This document shows, one piece after another, positions 1-9,689 of a DNA stretch of 64,000 bases; positions within the stretch are counted from its first letter, which is position 1, and each line of letters begins with the position of its first letter. Location of the stretch: NCBI GenBank assembly GCA_951812925.1, contig OX638370.1, positions 46,751,948-46,815,947 on the forward strand. Reading direction: 5' to 3'. Made by a program: the position numbers and the translations under genes. Below the pieces are notes generated by a model, which saw nothing but the letters and a program-made list of their open reading frames with translations, searched no databases and was not told the DNA's origin. The stretch comes from Calliopum simillimum (Eukaryota; Arthropoda; Insecta; Diptera; Lauxaniidae).

Positions 1-727
1 AAAAGCATCGAGAAACAACCAATATATCGAGAAGTATCGAGAAAAATCCAAAATATCGTTAAAAGTCCAAAAGTATCGAAAAACATCCAAAATATCGGTA
101 AAAGTCCAAAAGCATCGAGAAACATCCAAAATATCGGTAAAAGTCCAGAAGTATCGAGAAACATCCAAAATATCGATAAAAGTCTAGAAGTATCGAGAAA
201 CATCTAAAATATCGATAAAAGTCCAAAAGCATCGAGAAACATCCAAAATATCGATAAAAGTCCAAAAGTATCGAGAAACATCCAAAATATCAGATAAAGT
301 CCAAAAGTATCGAGAAACATCCAAAATATCGGTAAAAGTCCAAAAGTATCGAGAAACATCCAACATATCGGTAAAAGTCCAAAAGTATCGAAAAACATCC
401 AAAATATCGGTAAAAGTCCAAAAGCATCGAGAAATATCCAAAATATCGGTAAAAGTCCAAAAGTATCGAGAAACATCCAACATATCGGTAATAGTCCAAA
501 AGTATCGAAAAACATCCAAAATATCGGTAAAAGTCCAAAAGCATCGAGAAACATCCAAAATATCGGTAAAAGTCCAAAAGTATCGAGAAACATCCAAAAT
601 ATCGATAAAAGTCCCAAAGTATCGAAAAATATCCAAAATATCGGTAAAAGTACAAAAGTATCGAAAATCATCCAAAATATCGGTAAAAGTCCAGAAGAAT
701 CGAGATCGAGAAACATCCAAAATATCA
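1..727. repeat. 39-bp tandem minisatellite, about 18 copies
   Basis: The unit is 39 bp and includes the segment AAAAGTCCAAAAGTATCGAG followed by AAACATCCAAAATATCGGT. Copies differ by only a few substitutions such as GTATCG/GCATCG and ATCGGT/ATCGAT. Because 39 is a multiple of three, the array stays open in several frames and yields artificial 13-residue repeat proteins; these are not genes. Each unit is itself two related halves of 19 and 20 bp that both end in ATCG and contain TCCAAAA, so the unit arose by duplicating a ~20-bp monomer. The array runs off the left edge of the window. Its right end dissolves near ATCAGAACGTCGACAG. Confidence 0.95.
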
Positions 728-738
728 GAACGTCGACA

Positions 739-1076
739 GAGCGCAACGAAACAGGTTTCGTGCAAGCAAGGGAAAAACAACAACAACAAAATTTCTCTCA
801 CTCCACTGTGTCATTAACTTTCTCAACAACACAGCATAACATTGTGCATGCTGTTGTTGTTGTAATTATATGGGAAACTTTGATCCTGTTTTTAAATACC
901 TTAGTGGCAACTTATGAGGATAATTTTTGGATTCGTGGATTCTACACCACAATACCTTTCTTATAAAAAAAAAAAATATCGAAAATCGGTTAAATGGTTA
1001 GCTCGCAAAAGGGAGACAAAAAAACTGTTCACGTATTAATATACATATAGATAATTATAACCTAAAAATTGACTAT
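739..1076. other. Unassigned AT-rich stretch
   Basis: No gene is recognised. There are short ACAACAACA and GTTGTTGTTG runs near 778 and 850, an A run near 966, and a 68-codon open frame from 760 without recognisable similarity. Confidence 0.5.
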
Positions 1077-1622
1077 TACCCAAGAGGAAAAATTTCTAGC
1101 GCTTCTGATCCAAGCACTTCAAAAGTGCTTGTCCCCATAGAAATTTAGAAGCACTATCACAAGGATTTTTTATAAGGCTGTAGTAAGAACAACGTGAGTT
1201 CGAACCCAGCCCGGGATATTTTTTTTTTACTTTTTTTTGCTTTATTTTTTTTTTAATTAAATATTTTTTATTCAACATCTTTTATTTCACTTTTCTATTT
1301 TCCTTTCTCTTATTAATTTACTTTTGTTGAACCGAATTGAAATTGATTACACAATGATTCCATATAAGGCTGCAGTAAGGACAACGTGAGTTCGAACCCA
1401 GCCCGGGTGATTTTTTTTTTCCGTTTTTTTATTTGTTTTTGCTTTATTTTTTTTTATTAAAATATTTTTTATTCAACCTTTTTTATTTCACTTTTCTATT
1501 TTAATTTCTCATTTTTATTTTCTTTTGCTTACTTGAATTAAAACTGATTGCACAATGATTCTATGTAATGCTGCAGGACAACATTTGCTTAATATACAAA
1601 TTTAATACTTCTTCATATCATC

Positions 1623-1714
1623 GGGCGTTGGTGGAGCGGTCTAAAGGGTTGGATAATGTAAGAAAAAAATATCTAGCACGCGGAGGGTTGTGGATTCAAA
1701 TCCTGGCGCGGCCA
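1623..1714 (+). other. tRNA-like module (A and B boxes), class-II-like
   Basis: An A-box-like TGGTGGAGCGG lies at 1629-1639 and a B-box-like GGATTCAAATCC at 1692-1703. The module ends in GCGCGGCCA and is followed directly by a T run that could terminate RNA polymerase III. The A-B spacing of about 55 bp would suit a long-variable-arm (Ser/Leu type) ancestor. No clean acceptor stem or anticodon loop can be drawn, so this is a tRNA-derived promoter module and not a tRNA gene. Confidence 0.6.
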
Positions 1715-2463
1715 GTTTTTTTTTTTTTTTCTTTTTTTTAATTTTATTGAAAAAACGCTTACCGCAGCATTACAAATAAGCGCTTTAAAAACTCTTTTTT
1801 TGGTAAGGCTGCGGTAAGCTTTTGCTCGCTTACATCCTATGACATGCAATGTTAAAAAGAAAGTATTGTTCTTACGGAGCGGAAGCGCTTATTGGTGAAA
1901 AGGACCCAAGAGGAAAAATTTCTAGCGCTTCTGATCCAAGCACTTCAAAAGTGCTTGTCCCCATAGAAATATAGAAGCACTATCACAATGATTTTTTATA
2001 AGGTTGCAGTAAGAACAACGTGAGTTCGAACCCAGCCCGGGAGATTTTTTTTTTTACTTTTTTTTAATTTTTTTTGCTTTATTTTTTTTTTTAATTAAAT
2101 ATTTTTTATTCAACATCTTTTATTTCACTTTTCTATTTTCCTTTCTCTTATTAATTTACTTTTGTTTAACCGAATTGAAATTGATTACACAATGATTCCA
2201 TATAAGGCTGCAGTAAGAACAACGTGAGTTCGAACCCAGCCCGGGTGATTTTTTTTTTTCCGTTTTTTTATTTGTTTTTGCTTTATTTTTTTTTTTATTA
2301 AAATATATTTTATTCAACCTTTTTTATTTCACTTTTCTATTTTAATTTCTCATTTTTATTTACTTTTGCTTACTTGAATTGAAACTGATTGCACAAAGAT
2401 TCTATGTAATGCTGCAGGACAGCATTTGCTTAATATACAAATTTAATACCTCTTCATATCATC

Positions 2464-2546
2464 GGGCGTTGGTGGAGCGGTCTAAAGGGTTGGTAAATGT
2501 AAGAAAAAAATATCTAGGGTCGTGGATTCAAATCCTGGCGCGGCCA
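2464..2546 (+). other. Second copy of the tRNA-like module
   Basis: This is the duplicate of the module at 1623-1714 inside the second 0.83-kb copy. It keeps the A-box-like TGGTGGAGCGG and the B-box-like GGATTCAAATCC, but has a ~10-bp deletion just before the B box. A T run follows again. Confidence 0.6.
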
Positions 2547-2833
2547 GTTTTTTTTTTTTTCTTTTTTTTTCTTTTTTTTAATTTTATTGAAAAAACGCTT
2601 ACCGCAGCATTACAAATAAGCGCTTTAAAAACTCTTTTTTGGTAAGGCTGCGGTAAGCTTTTGCTCGCTTACATCCTATGACATGCAATGTTAAAAAGAA
2701 AGTATTGTTCTTACGGAGCGGAAGCGCTTATTGGTGAAAAGGATGCACTTCAGAAGGGTTTTTGAAGCACTACTTTTCCCCTTGGGGATGCACTTCAGAA
2801 GGGTCTTTGAAGCAATTCTTTTCCCCTTGGGTA

Positions 2834-4086
2834 TATTATAATACTTACCTTAGTGTGCTACCTGTAAAGAAAAAAATAAGAAAAAAAAAAGAAAAAGAAC
2901 ATTTATGAAAAAGAAAAGCAAATGAATTTTAATAATTAAATGAAGAATAAACTATAACAAAATGCAAACGATGGCTTGCTTAAATCATTAAAAAAGGTCG
3001 CATGTAGGGTAGAAGCAGGTAGTCATTTCACATTAGGGTGGACTGAAAATTTGCCCCATAGTCCGCAAGGTAGGAGGGTCAAGGAAGGGGCCCAGGCCAC
3101 CATCATCTTGGCGCTGGAGAGGGTATAGGAAGCAGAGGTTAAATTCGCTTTGTTTGTGGTAGTTTGTCGGAAAGAATAAAATTTGTTTGTCGTAAGTATC
3201 TTTTTTTTTAATATTTGCTAAACACAGTGACGAGTTTAGGGATGCTCAAATCGCACGTGAAATAAATTTGTAGGCGGAGGCATTACGTTGCGCAACAGCA
3301 AACCCAGCCAACATCCTCACCGAACTGCTAGCATCGGCAATTAACACGTGCGGCCGTTGCACTCCGTAATCCGCGTACCAACCGCCAGATCGACTAGGTC
3401 GATTACAAGAACGGGAAAAAATATGTAGTCGTTTGCTGTCCCAATCGGTCTACTTTTGTAGCGTCCCTATTGAAAAACCCTTTACCTTCATAGAGGTTTC
3501 ACTTTGATAAACTTTTATGAATGTTTGTGGGTTTTGTAGAGATTTTGGCAATGCATCAGATTTCCATCGCCGCAATTGCCGTTGGACTTTAGAAAAAATT
3601 ATATTTTTTTAAACACTTTTATTTTTTTGACATTTGTTGTTAAATGACGGAATCCTTTTTTTTAATCGAATTTCGAAGCTTAAAGTCTTCCATTCGAATT
3701 TCATGCAATGGATGTTTCATATGCGCGATTTTATTACGACTTGCTATGTTTTTGTCCACAGAAAAGTCAACACACGCTTTGCAGTTTTTATCGTGGTACT
3801 GAAATCTCTTTACTTTTTCTTCACTTTTATTGTTCTTAAAGATTTTAACGCATATATATGTTTTTCAGTTGGAATATAAACCAATACACTATTTTTACGA
3901 GCACCCGCGATAATCTCAAAATTCATGTTTTCCGATATGTTGACTGCACCACGTTTCAAAATAAATGCATCAGAAATCATGTTAAAAAAACCAATGCTTA
4001 AATATCTAACTGCTAATCTGATAACGGATGATTTTACAAAATAGTTGATTCTTAGACTTAGAAATTGTCAATAACAAAATAATTGT
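2834..4086. other. Unassigned intergenic stretch
   Basis: No gene is recognised. A less AT-rich patch at about 3240-3420 has no coding similarity that I can name. Open frames here, such as 3634-3879, are low-complexity and look accidental. Confidence 0.5.
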
Positions 4087-4244
4087 GATGTTAATTATGT
4101 CCGCAAAACATTCGGACATAGTTTCCATTTCGTAAGTGGGGACTGTGTCCGTTTTTTTCTAGGGATTATGTCCGAATAATTTGCGGACATAATCACCATT
4201 TACGAAATGGGTATTATGTCTGTGGGGTTAATGTCATGGCACCG
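4087..4244. repeat. Dispersed repeat with TTATGTCCG motifs
   Basis: Short copies of TTATGTCCG and its complement alternate with CATTTCGTAA. The right edge, read in complement, is CGGTGCCATGACATTAACCC. The same terminus, CGGTGCCATGACATAACTCC, recurs at 11835. The two loci therefore belong to one repeat family in opposite orientation, probably ends of a non-autonomous DNA transposon. Confidence 0.6.
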
Positions 4245-4329
4245 TATGTATGTGCTTAAGTGATGAGCAAAATTAGTCTTGGTCTCGCAAAATTTCCAAG
4301 ACCAAGACCAAGACTCTGATCATAATTGT

Positions 4330-4712
4330 TTTTAATTATATATCAATACGTATTAACACACAAACAAAACTGGCAAAAGTCGGCTTCTGCAACCAACCGG
4401 GAGGTCCTTGGTTCAACTCCCGCCCCGGCCAAAAACACAAAAAGTTTTCAAACTTGCAATTTTTCAATAATAATTAAATTAGTGAAATAAATATAACTAT
4501 AATTACAACGAAAACAGTCTGATGAGTCTTTGTGGCGAAAGACGAAACATATGTCACTATAGCCGTGTTTTTAATCCGTTCCTTGATTTGTCATAATTAT
4601 GTGTTAGAAAATGCATTGATAGATTTATATGACAAAAAGTTCAATTAAAAAATCAATTTTCAATGTATAAATGTCATTAAGTAACACACTTAAAAATTCT
4701 CAATATTTTATA
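4330..4712 (+). mobile_element. SINE-like element, copy 1, with tRNA-like head and hammerhead ribozyme
   Basis: This copy shares the order of parts with 20255-20761: the lead ATTAACACACAAACAAAACT, a tRNA-like segment with B box GGTTCAACTCC (4412-4422), a central AT-rich part, and a hammerhead ribozyme at 4516-4558. The A-box part is deleted in this copy. Its right end at about 4640-4712 is the reverse complement of the left end of copy 2 (about 20269-20345), so the complete unit appears to have inverted ends. That is unusual for a tRNA-derived SINE. No target duplication could be fixed. Confidence 0.7.
4516..4558 (+). ncRNA. Minimal hammerhead ribozyme, intact core
   Basis: All conserved hammerhead positions are present in order: stem I strand AGU (4516-4518), CUGAUGA (4519-4525), stem II GUCUUU/AAAGAC (4526-4531 with 4538-4543) closing loop GUGGCG, GAAA (4544-4547), a two-base-pair stem III with loop AUAU, cleavage triplet GUC (4553-4555), and stem I strand ACU (4556-4558). 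Cleavage would fall after C4555. The very short stem III is typical of hammerheads in retroelements such as Penelope-like elements, where activity may need a dimeric arrangement. Sequence and pairing are seen directly; activity is inferred. Confidence 0.87.
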
Positions 4713-4719
4713 TTTGATC

Positions 4720-5290
4720 TTTCGCTGAATATAGCTATACAAAAGACTTAAATATTATAATGTTTATTTTTTTTCTCTAAAATTAAAAATTAATATTTGT
4801 AAGTTTCATAAAACGAAAAAAAAAAAATTTAATTTACGCTTAGAAATCTTTGTTATATATCGACCTGAAATTTAAAATTAAAGTTGAAATCAATTGGAAA
4901 ATGAATTACTAAAGTTTTTCTTGAATTGTGAAAGGTGAAGTAGAGGCCAGAGGGAAGTGGGCTAGCATGTAGAATTTCAGTTATTGTTAGCAGGTTGGGT
5001 GGGTGAAGACCTGGGGGATAATTTCAACCATACTCCCTCAGTCAGACTATGATCACATGCAAGCATACAGATATAATTAGCGTCAATAGTTTTTCGTGGA
5101 TTAGAAGGATATAGATACTTTATTGGTTTTTTTTTTGTACTTCCGGTTTTATAGACACCATCTCTGCACACAAATTTTAATTTGATGTGACAGCTAAGTC
5201 GACATTTGAAGAGTTAAACCCATCCCATTTTCCCTGAGCAAAGCCGGCTTAGACAGTTGTGCAGAACCGGCTCTTCAAATGCGAGCCTTG
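4720..5290. other. Unassigned AT-rich stretch
   Basis: No gene or repeat is recognised. Small open frames on the minus strand (4977-5171) show no family motif. Confidence 0.45.
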
Positions 5291-5295
5291 TGGGC

Positions 5296-5385
5296 AGAGT
5301 CGTTACACATTTTAATCGAAAAATTCGAAATAATTTTCGGTTTTTTTCTAAGTGTCCGAAAAGGACCATACACCGCTATTGATGA
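5296..5385. repeat. Dispersed repeat with TTTTCGG core, outlying copy
   Basis: The segment containing AATTTTCGGTTTTTTTCTAA and GTGTCCGAAAAGGAC matches the unit repeated at 9690-10430. It sits on the other side of the LINE at 6100-9535. Confidence 0.6.
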
Positions 5386-5621
5386 AAAAAAAAAGTGAAC
5401 TTGGCATCTCTTAGTATTGATGGCTACACTGTTAATGTAAAAATGCCTAAAAACAGTTGGCATCGCTGAATACAGGCATTTTTCTTTTCTCTCGTGGCGT
5501 GGTAGTCGGGTAGCCGATTTTTTTTTATTTGAAAAAAAGTAACAAATTTTTATGCCAGTGCGTTGCGATTTTGTGAAAATTTTTTTAATTAAATAAATAA
5601 ATAAAATAAAATAAATTTATT

Positions 5622-5879
5622 ATGGAAAACAACACTTTTGATCAACAGCTGCAGGAGGGCCAATTACCCACTGGTACTGCACCGGAACACACCACTTTTG
5701 ATCAACAGCAGCAGCAAGCTGGAACTCCAACGGAAATTCCGCTTGCTTTGGCTCAGGGTCAATTACCCACTGGAACTGCACCGGTAAAACCAGCTCAGCC
5801 ACCAGAGGAAAAAATTCTTAATTTAACATATTCAACAAGCAAGCTAATAATAATAGAGTTTAGCTACTACAGCTATTAG
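5622..5879 (+). CDS. Small Gln/Pro-rich ORF with internal duplication (85 aa), unknown
   Basis: The ATG at 5622 opens an 85-codon frame whose first 60 residues contain two copies each of TTFDQQ/NTFDQQ and of QLPTGTAP. The duplication is visible in the DNA. Composition (Gln, Pro, Thr) changes abruptly after about residue 62 to an AT-rich tail, suggesting that a first exon runs on into intron sequence. A CTTTTCTCTC pyrimidine tract lies about 130 bp upstream. I do not recognise the family. It could be the 5' exon of a broken host gene or a chance frame across a short repeat. Confidence 0.3.
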   Translation: MENNTFDQQLQEGQLPTGTAPEHTTFDQQQQQAGTPTEIPLALAQGQLPTGTAPVKPAQPPEEKILNLTYSTSKLIIIEFSYYSY

Positions 5880-6175
5880 CCTTCTTGACTATTTAGCTTC
5901 AAGCTTTAAATCAAGTAAAGCTTAAAATAAATTAGGAAAATGAAAAAATTATGAGTTTTAATGTGTTATTTTTTTATAATTTTTTCTTAGCTTTTTCGCA
6001 CTTTCTCAACATACCCACTCAGATCACTTGTATACATAACTACAAATGCATAAATGCAGTTGTATGTATGTAACAACATGAACCAAGGATTGAATGTTAG
6101 AAAAAATTAACCCTGCATGCTGTGGGGCTCGGACAACACAAACATTAAATAAAAAACAACCAATAACCAACGAAT

Positions 6176-9067
6176 TTAATTATAATAATTTTTCAATCTA
6201 AGTTTGAGTTGACCTTTTGACAAGCTAATGCTATATACTTCGCAATGATTAATAAGAGTTGTCATGCGATTAAAAGGGGCTGAAGCCATATAATTAGTTC
6301 TACTAACCGGTTGATAAAATAATTGATTAGAGTTACGATTACTTCTTCGGTTAGTATTAAAATAAATATATTTAAGAAGCTCTGGTGCGGCAAGAGACCC
6401 TGTAATAAGCTGATGCAGATAAAGTATATCCGCTATATTTCTACGCGTACTTAAAGACTGCATACGTAACAAAATCAAACGATCCTCATAAGGAGGAATG
6501 TTTGAAGAATCCGTCCAATTAAAGCCTTTAAGAGCAAAACGAACAAAATTTTTTTGAATTCTTTCAATTCTATCAATGTGTATATTATAAAATGGTGACC
6601 AAACTTGACTAGCGTACTCTAAGTGAGGACGCACAATTGTGTTATATAAAGTCACCGTTACTAAAGGGCTATTAAATTCTTTTGCCCATCGTTTAATAAA
6701 ACCAAGCAGTGATGAGGATTTTTTACAAATTTGATTAATATGTTCATTGAACGTTAGTTTAGCATCAAAATTTATACCAAGGTCTTTGACTGAACCGACA
6801 CGACAGATATGTTTATCATTAAATTTATAATTAAACTCTACCATTTGATTTTTTCTAAAAAAAGTCATTGTTTGGCATTTATCAGAATTGAGATGTAAGT
6901 TATTTTTACAACACCAAACTTCAAAAGATTTCAAGTCAGACTGAAGTAGGAAACTGTCTTCAACTCCCTTCACGATCCTGTATATTTTCATATCATCTGC
7001 ATATATTAGCAAATGAGAGTTTTTAATAATGTGAGTAACATCATTTATTGCTAAAATAAACAGGAGAGGTCCCAAGTGGCTTCCTTGCGGAACACCTGAA
7101 GACGCAGTAAAAGGAGGTGACAACACCTTCCGAAATCTTATTTGATATGAACGATCAGACAAATAAGATTCGATCCAACTGACAAAATTTAAAGGAAATC
7201 CAAGCTTTTTTAATTTAAACAAAATTAAGTTATGTGGTAGTTTGTCAAATGCTTTACTGAAATCTGTGTAGATACAGTCAACTTGCCCACCAGAGTCCAA
7301 AGAATTTAATGTAAAAGAAGTGAAATCAAGAAGGTTAGATACTGTAGATCTGCCATTAACAAAACCATGCTGACGTGATGTAATGACTTCACCACAGCAC
7401 ACCTTGACTTGATCGTATATAATTTTTTCAAAAAGCTTTGGTATTGATGATAGCTTGGCTATGGGCCTGTAATTTGAAACATCATTTTTACATCCTTTCT
7501 TAAAGATTGGACTTATGAATGATTCCTTCCAAAATTGAGGAAAATAGTTATCGTTAATAGATTTATTAAATAAAAAGCTGAGTGGATGACTCAAGATAGA
7601 GCTACAATTAATTAATAATGTTGCTGGAATACCATCAGGTCCACTTCCAATATCGTCATCAATAGATGCAATATATTTCTCCACGAGTTCAGGGGAGAAA
7701 GATATTGCATTAAATGAAACTTTCGGGTCAGTTTCCATGAATTCAAAATAGGCGACATTAGGGCTAAATAAATCTGTTGAAAAAGAATTTTTAAATAAAT
7801 TAGCAAACAAACCCGCAATTGTTTCGGGGTTGCTGGTAAGCCCGTTACCAATCTTGAACTCAGTTGGAAAACCGTCCGATTTTTTTTTTGAATTAATAAA
7901 TCCCCAAAAATTCTTGGGGTCTAGAAGAATGTTCAGCTTCATTTTATTCAAATACTCAGAACAAACAGAAGCTGATTTCAATTTGAATTCGTCAAACAGT
8001 TTGTTGTAATTTTCTAAATCGTTTTGGTTTTGGCTACAGATATATTTTTTCCAAGCCCTGTTGCGACTATTGCGAATTTTCTTTAAGTCTCTTGTATACC
8101 AAGGGTATGAAGAGCTATTAATGTATTTAAAAGTATATGGCACTGCCAAAGCTATAGCTTTAAAAAGTTCTTTATAGAAAAATTTAATGCTGTTATCTAA
8201 AGTATTATTTTCAAAGAAGTTTAAAAAATTATTGACATTGTTCCCCAAAATGTTATTCAACCTCAAAAAGTCAGCTTTTTTGAAATTGAATTCATAAATT
8301 TTTATAGAAGAACATTTATTATTTAAATTATTTTGATCTGATTGGTACAATATATTCAAAGGTGGATGATAAGTATCAACCACGCTAAGGGCATTAAAGG
8401 CGTTATTAACAACAACCTTGCTACTATCTGTAGCCAAAACCAAGTCAAGTTGTCGTCCGTGACAATTCGTTATACAACTAACTTGTTGTAAATCAGTTAA
8501 AATTTCGTCAACAAAAATTTGTTGTTGTCGGGTTTTAGGGCATGACGCATAATAATATGTGTCATCCTCAGACAAAGTCCATTTTAGGTCAGGCAAATTG
8601 AAATCACCTAACAATAAAATGTCGTCATTAACGTCAAGTTTTTGAGTAATGTATTCTACGGCCTGTGCAAGACTATCGTAGACTTCTATGCTACTATTAG
8701 GAGGAATATAGGTATTAAGAATGAATAAACTTGACTTGCGAATAGTAACTTCTACGCATATTAGTTCAATGTTAGATGCACAGGGAATTTCAAACAATGA
8801 ACTCGTCAAATGATTTTTTATTGCTATTAAAACACCTCCACCGACTGGAGAAAGATCGTTTGTATGTCGGTCTCTTCTAAAGACATTAAAACTATTGTCA
8901 AATAACTCCGAGTTTAGTATATTGTTATTTAACCAAGTCTCGGTAAAAATGATTGCATCATCAGAAAAATTCTGAGTTGCTAAAAATAAATCATGCGTCT
9001 TTGAACGAAGGCCCCTTACATTTTGGTAGTAAAGGGATAGCCGATTTAGTTTTTTGAATTGTGCTTG
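6176..9067 (-). CDS. LINE ORF2: APE endonuclease + reverse transcriptase
   Basis: The frame is open from just after a stop at 9068-9070 to the stop at 6176, about 960 codons. The N-terminal domain has the AP-endonuclease motifs NVRGLRSK, TETW, GDFNLPD and a late DTYHPPL. The reverse transcriptase follows with GPDGIPA, NYRPIA, the D of TDFSKAFD, GVPQGSHLGP and the catalytic YADD. The C-terminal part has the post-RT motif LEYASQVWSP and no RNase H. There is no ATG near the beginning; the first conserved residues lie 20 codons into the frame. Together with the overlap with ORF1 this points to translation by frameshift or reinitiation. All catalytic residues I can check are present, so the protein may be functional even though the copy is 5'-truncated. 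Confidence 0.92.
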   Translation of the reverse strand, partial: QAQFKKLNRLSLYYQNVRGLRSKTHDLFLATQNFSDDAIIFTETWLNNNILNSELFDNSFNVFRRDRHTNDLSPVGGGVLIAIKNHLTSSLFEIPCASNIELICVEVTIRKSSLFILNTYIPPNSSIEVYDSLAQAVEYITQKLDVNDDILLLGDFNLPDLKWTLSEDDTYYYASCPKTRQQQIFVDEILTDLQQVSCITNCHGRQLDLVLATDSSKVVVNNAFNALSVVDTYHPPLNILYQSDQNNLNNKCSSIKIYEFNFKKADFLRLNNILGNNVNNFLNFFENNTLDNSIKFFYKELFKAIALAVPYTFKYINSSSYPWYTRDLKKIRNSRNRAWKKYICSQNQNDLENYNKLFDEFKLKSASVCSEYLNKMKLNILLDPKNFWGFINSKKKSDGFPTEFKIGNGLTSNPETIAGLFANLFKNSFSTDLFSPNVAYFEFMETDPKVSFNAISFSPELVEKYIASIDDDIGSGPDGIPATLLINCSSILSHPLSFLFNKSINDNYFPQFWKESFISPIFKKGCKNDVSNYRPIAKLSSIPKLFEKIIYDQVKVCCGEVITSRQHGFVNGRSTVSNLLDFTSFTLNSLDSGGQVDCIYTDFSKAFDKLPHNLILFKLKKLGFPLNFVSWIESYLSDRSYQIRFRKVLSPPFTASSGVPQGSHLGPLLFILAINDVTHIIKNSHLLIYADDMKIYRIVKGVEDSFLLQSDLKSFEVWCCKNNLHLNSDKCQTMTFFRKNQMVEFNYKFNDKHICRVGSVKDLGINFDAKLTFNEHINQICKKSSSLLGFIKRWAKEFNSPLVTVTLYNTIVRPHLEYASQVWSPFYNIHIDRIERIQKNFVRFALKGFNWTDSSNIPPYEDRLILLRMQSLSTRRNIADILYLHQLITGSLAAPELLKYIYFNTNRRSNRNSNQLFYQPVSRTNYMASAPFNRMTTLINHCEVYSISLSKGQLKLRLKNYYN

Positions 9068-9535
9068 TTAGAAAATCGAGCAGTCTTCTTAGTTTCTTTG
9101 AATTCAGAAATGAAGACATTATCGACCCATACTTTTGAATTGCAGACCGCAGGAAAATGATCAGAAGCCACCGTTATTTTAAAGGAAGCATGTGTTGGCT
9201 TATTGCCAAGTTTCCTACATGAAACATATGCGTCAAGAGGAATGACATTATTCTGTCTTAAAAACTCTTTAATAGTGTCAGAAGTTGTGTCAGGGTGCAG
9301 CCGTGAAACAAAGATTGATTTCGATTTAGGCAATGCACGCAAGGAGACAGGGATAGCAACCGTATCAACAACTTGGGTATTGGTTGATGATGAAGGGGTT
9401 GGATGGATATTATTTGGCAAATTCGACGAAGCTGTAGGATTAGAAGAAGATGAGTTAGCTGGGGGGCCAGCATTGTCGAAATTTTTAGCAAGCTTTCGTC
9501 TTGGTTTTCTTTTCTTTCTAGCTGGCTGAAGAAAC
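9046..9535 (-). CDS. LINE ORF1, C-terminal part (5'-truncated)
   Basis: The frame ends at a TAA at 9046-9048 and is open upstream to about 9535, where the element is truncated. The beginning is very basic (ARKKRKPRRK). It is followed by a Ser/Pro/Asn-rich linker and a folded-looking domain containing SIFVSRLHPDTT and WVDNVFISEF, a domain seen at the end of many insect LINE ORF1 proteins and thought to be RRM-like. It should bind element RNA. Its last codons overlap ORF2 by 22 nt in the -1 frame. No start codon belongs to it in this copy. Confidence 0.75.
9049..9055 (-). other. Candidate -1 frameshift site A AAA AAC
   Basis: Read on the minus strand in the ORF1 frame, the last codons are tcA AAA AAC TAA. 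That is an exact X XXY YYZ heptamer, followed at once by the ORF1 stop. Slipping back one base gives CTA AAT CGG, which is exactly the ORF2 frame. About 12 nt further on, CCCTTTAC can pair with GTAAGGG over a 9-nt loop with one bulged base. Heptamer, frame relation and pairing are seen in the sequence; frameshifting itself is inferred. Confidence 0.6.
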
Positions 9536-9689
9536 CGTTAAAACGGTAAGATATTCAATTTTACCAAATTATTCAGTTATGTATGTACAGTTTAAAATAC
9601 GAACAGCGGTAAATTTTACAGTTCGATAATATGAATAAGATTTTTTTTCTTAGACTGTGATCACCAATTTTTTTCGCGACCCGGAATTT

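Larger units (their letters stand above)
1079..2831. mobile_element. TA-flanked element with tRNA-like modules and an internal 0.83-kb tandem duplication
   Basis: The ends are inverted: CCCAAGAGGAAAAATTTCTA on the left, and CCCAAGGGGAAAAGAATTGC as the complement of the right end. Both sides carry a TA dinucleotide (1077-1078 and 2832-2833), as expected for an IS630/Tc1/mariner-type target duplication. The body is an almost perfect tandem duplication: 1079-1904 matches 1907-2743. Each copy holds two ~190-bp subunits with the tRNA B-box-like GAGTTCGAACCCAGCCCGGG followed by long T runs, then one longer tRNA-like module. A 44-bp tandem pair follows at about 2743-2830. No transposase is encoded, so the unit is non-autonomous. 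A decayed relative lies at 56306-56499. Confidence 0.75.
6100..9535 (-). mobile_element. 5'-truncated non-LTR retrotransposon (jockey/CR1 superfamily)
   Basis: On the minus strand the element reads ORF1 (C-terminal part), ORF2 with APE endonuclease and reverse transcriptase, then a short 3' region ending near 6100. The upstream break at about 9535 falls inside ORF1, the usual result of incomplete reverse transcription. ORF2 is open throughout, so the insertion is young compared with the other LINE relics in the window. Clade assignment within the jockey/CR1 superfamily is by motif impression only. Target duplications were not found. Confidence 0.9.

Noticed and set aside
1..727. Possible CRISPR-like array
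   Set aside because: There are no unique spacers between repeats; units are contiguous and the DNA is eukaryotic.
59..801. Long open frames on both strands in the first 0.8 kb
   Set aside because: They are by-products of a 39-bp repeat, a multiple of three, and encode only 13-residue repetitions.
4378..4432. tRNA gene
   Set aside because: Only the B-box part is present; no cloverleaf, and it repeats within a mobile element.
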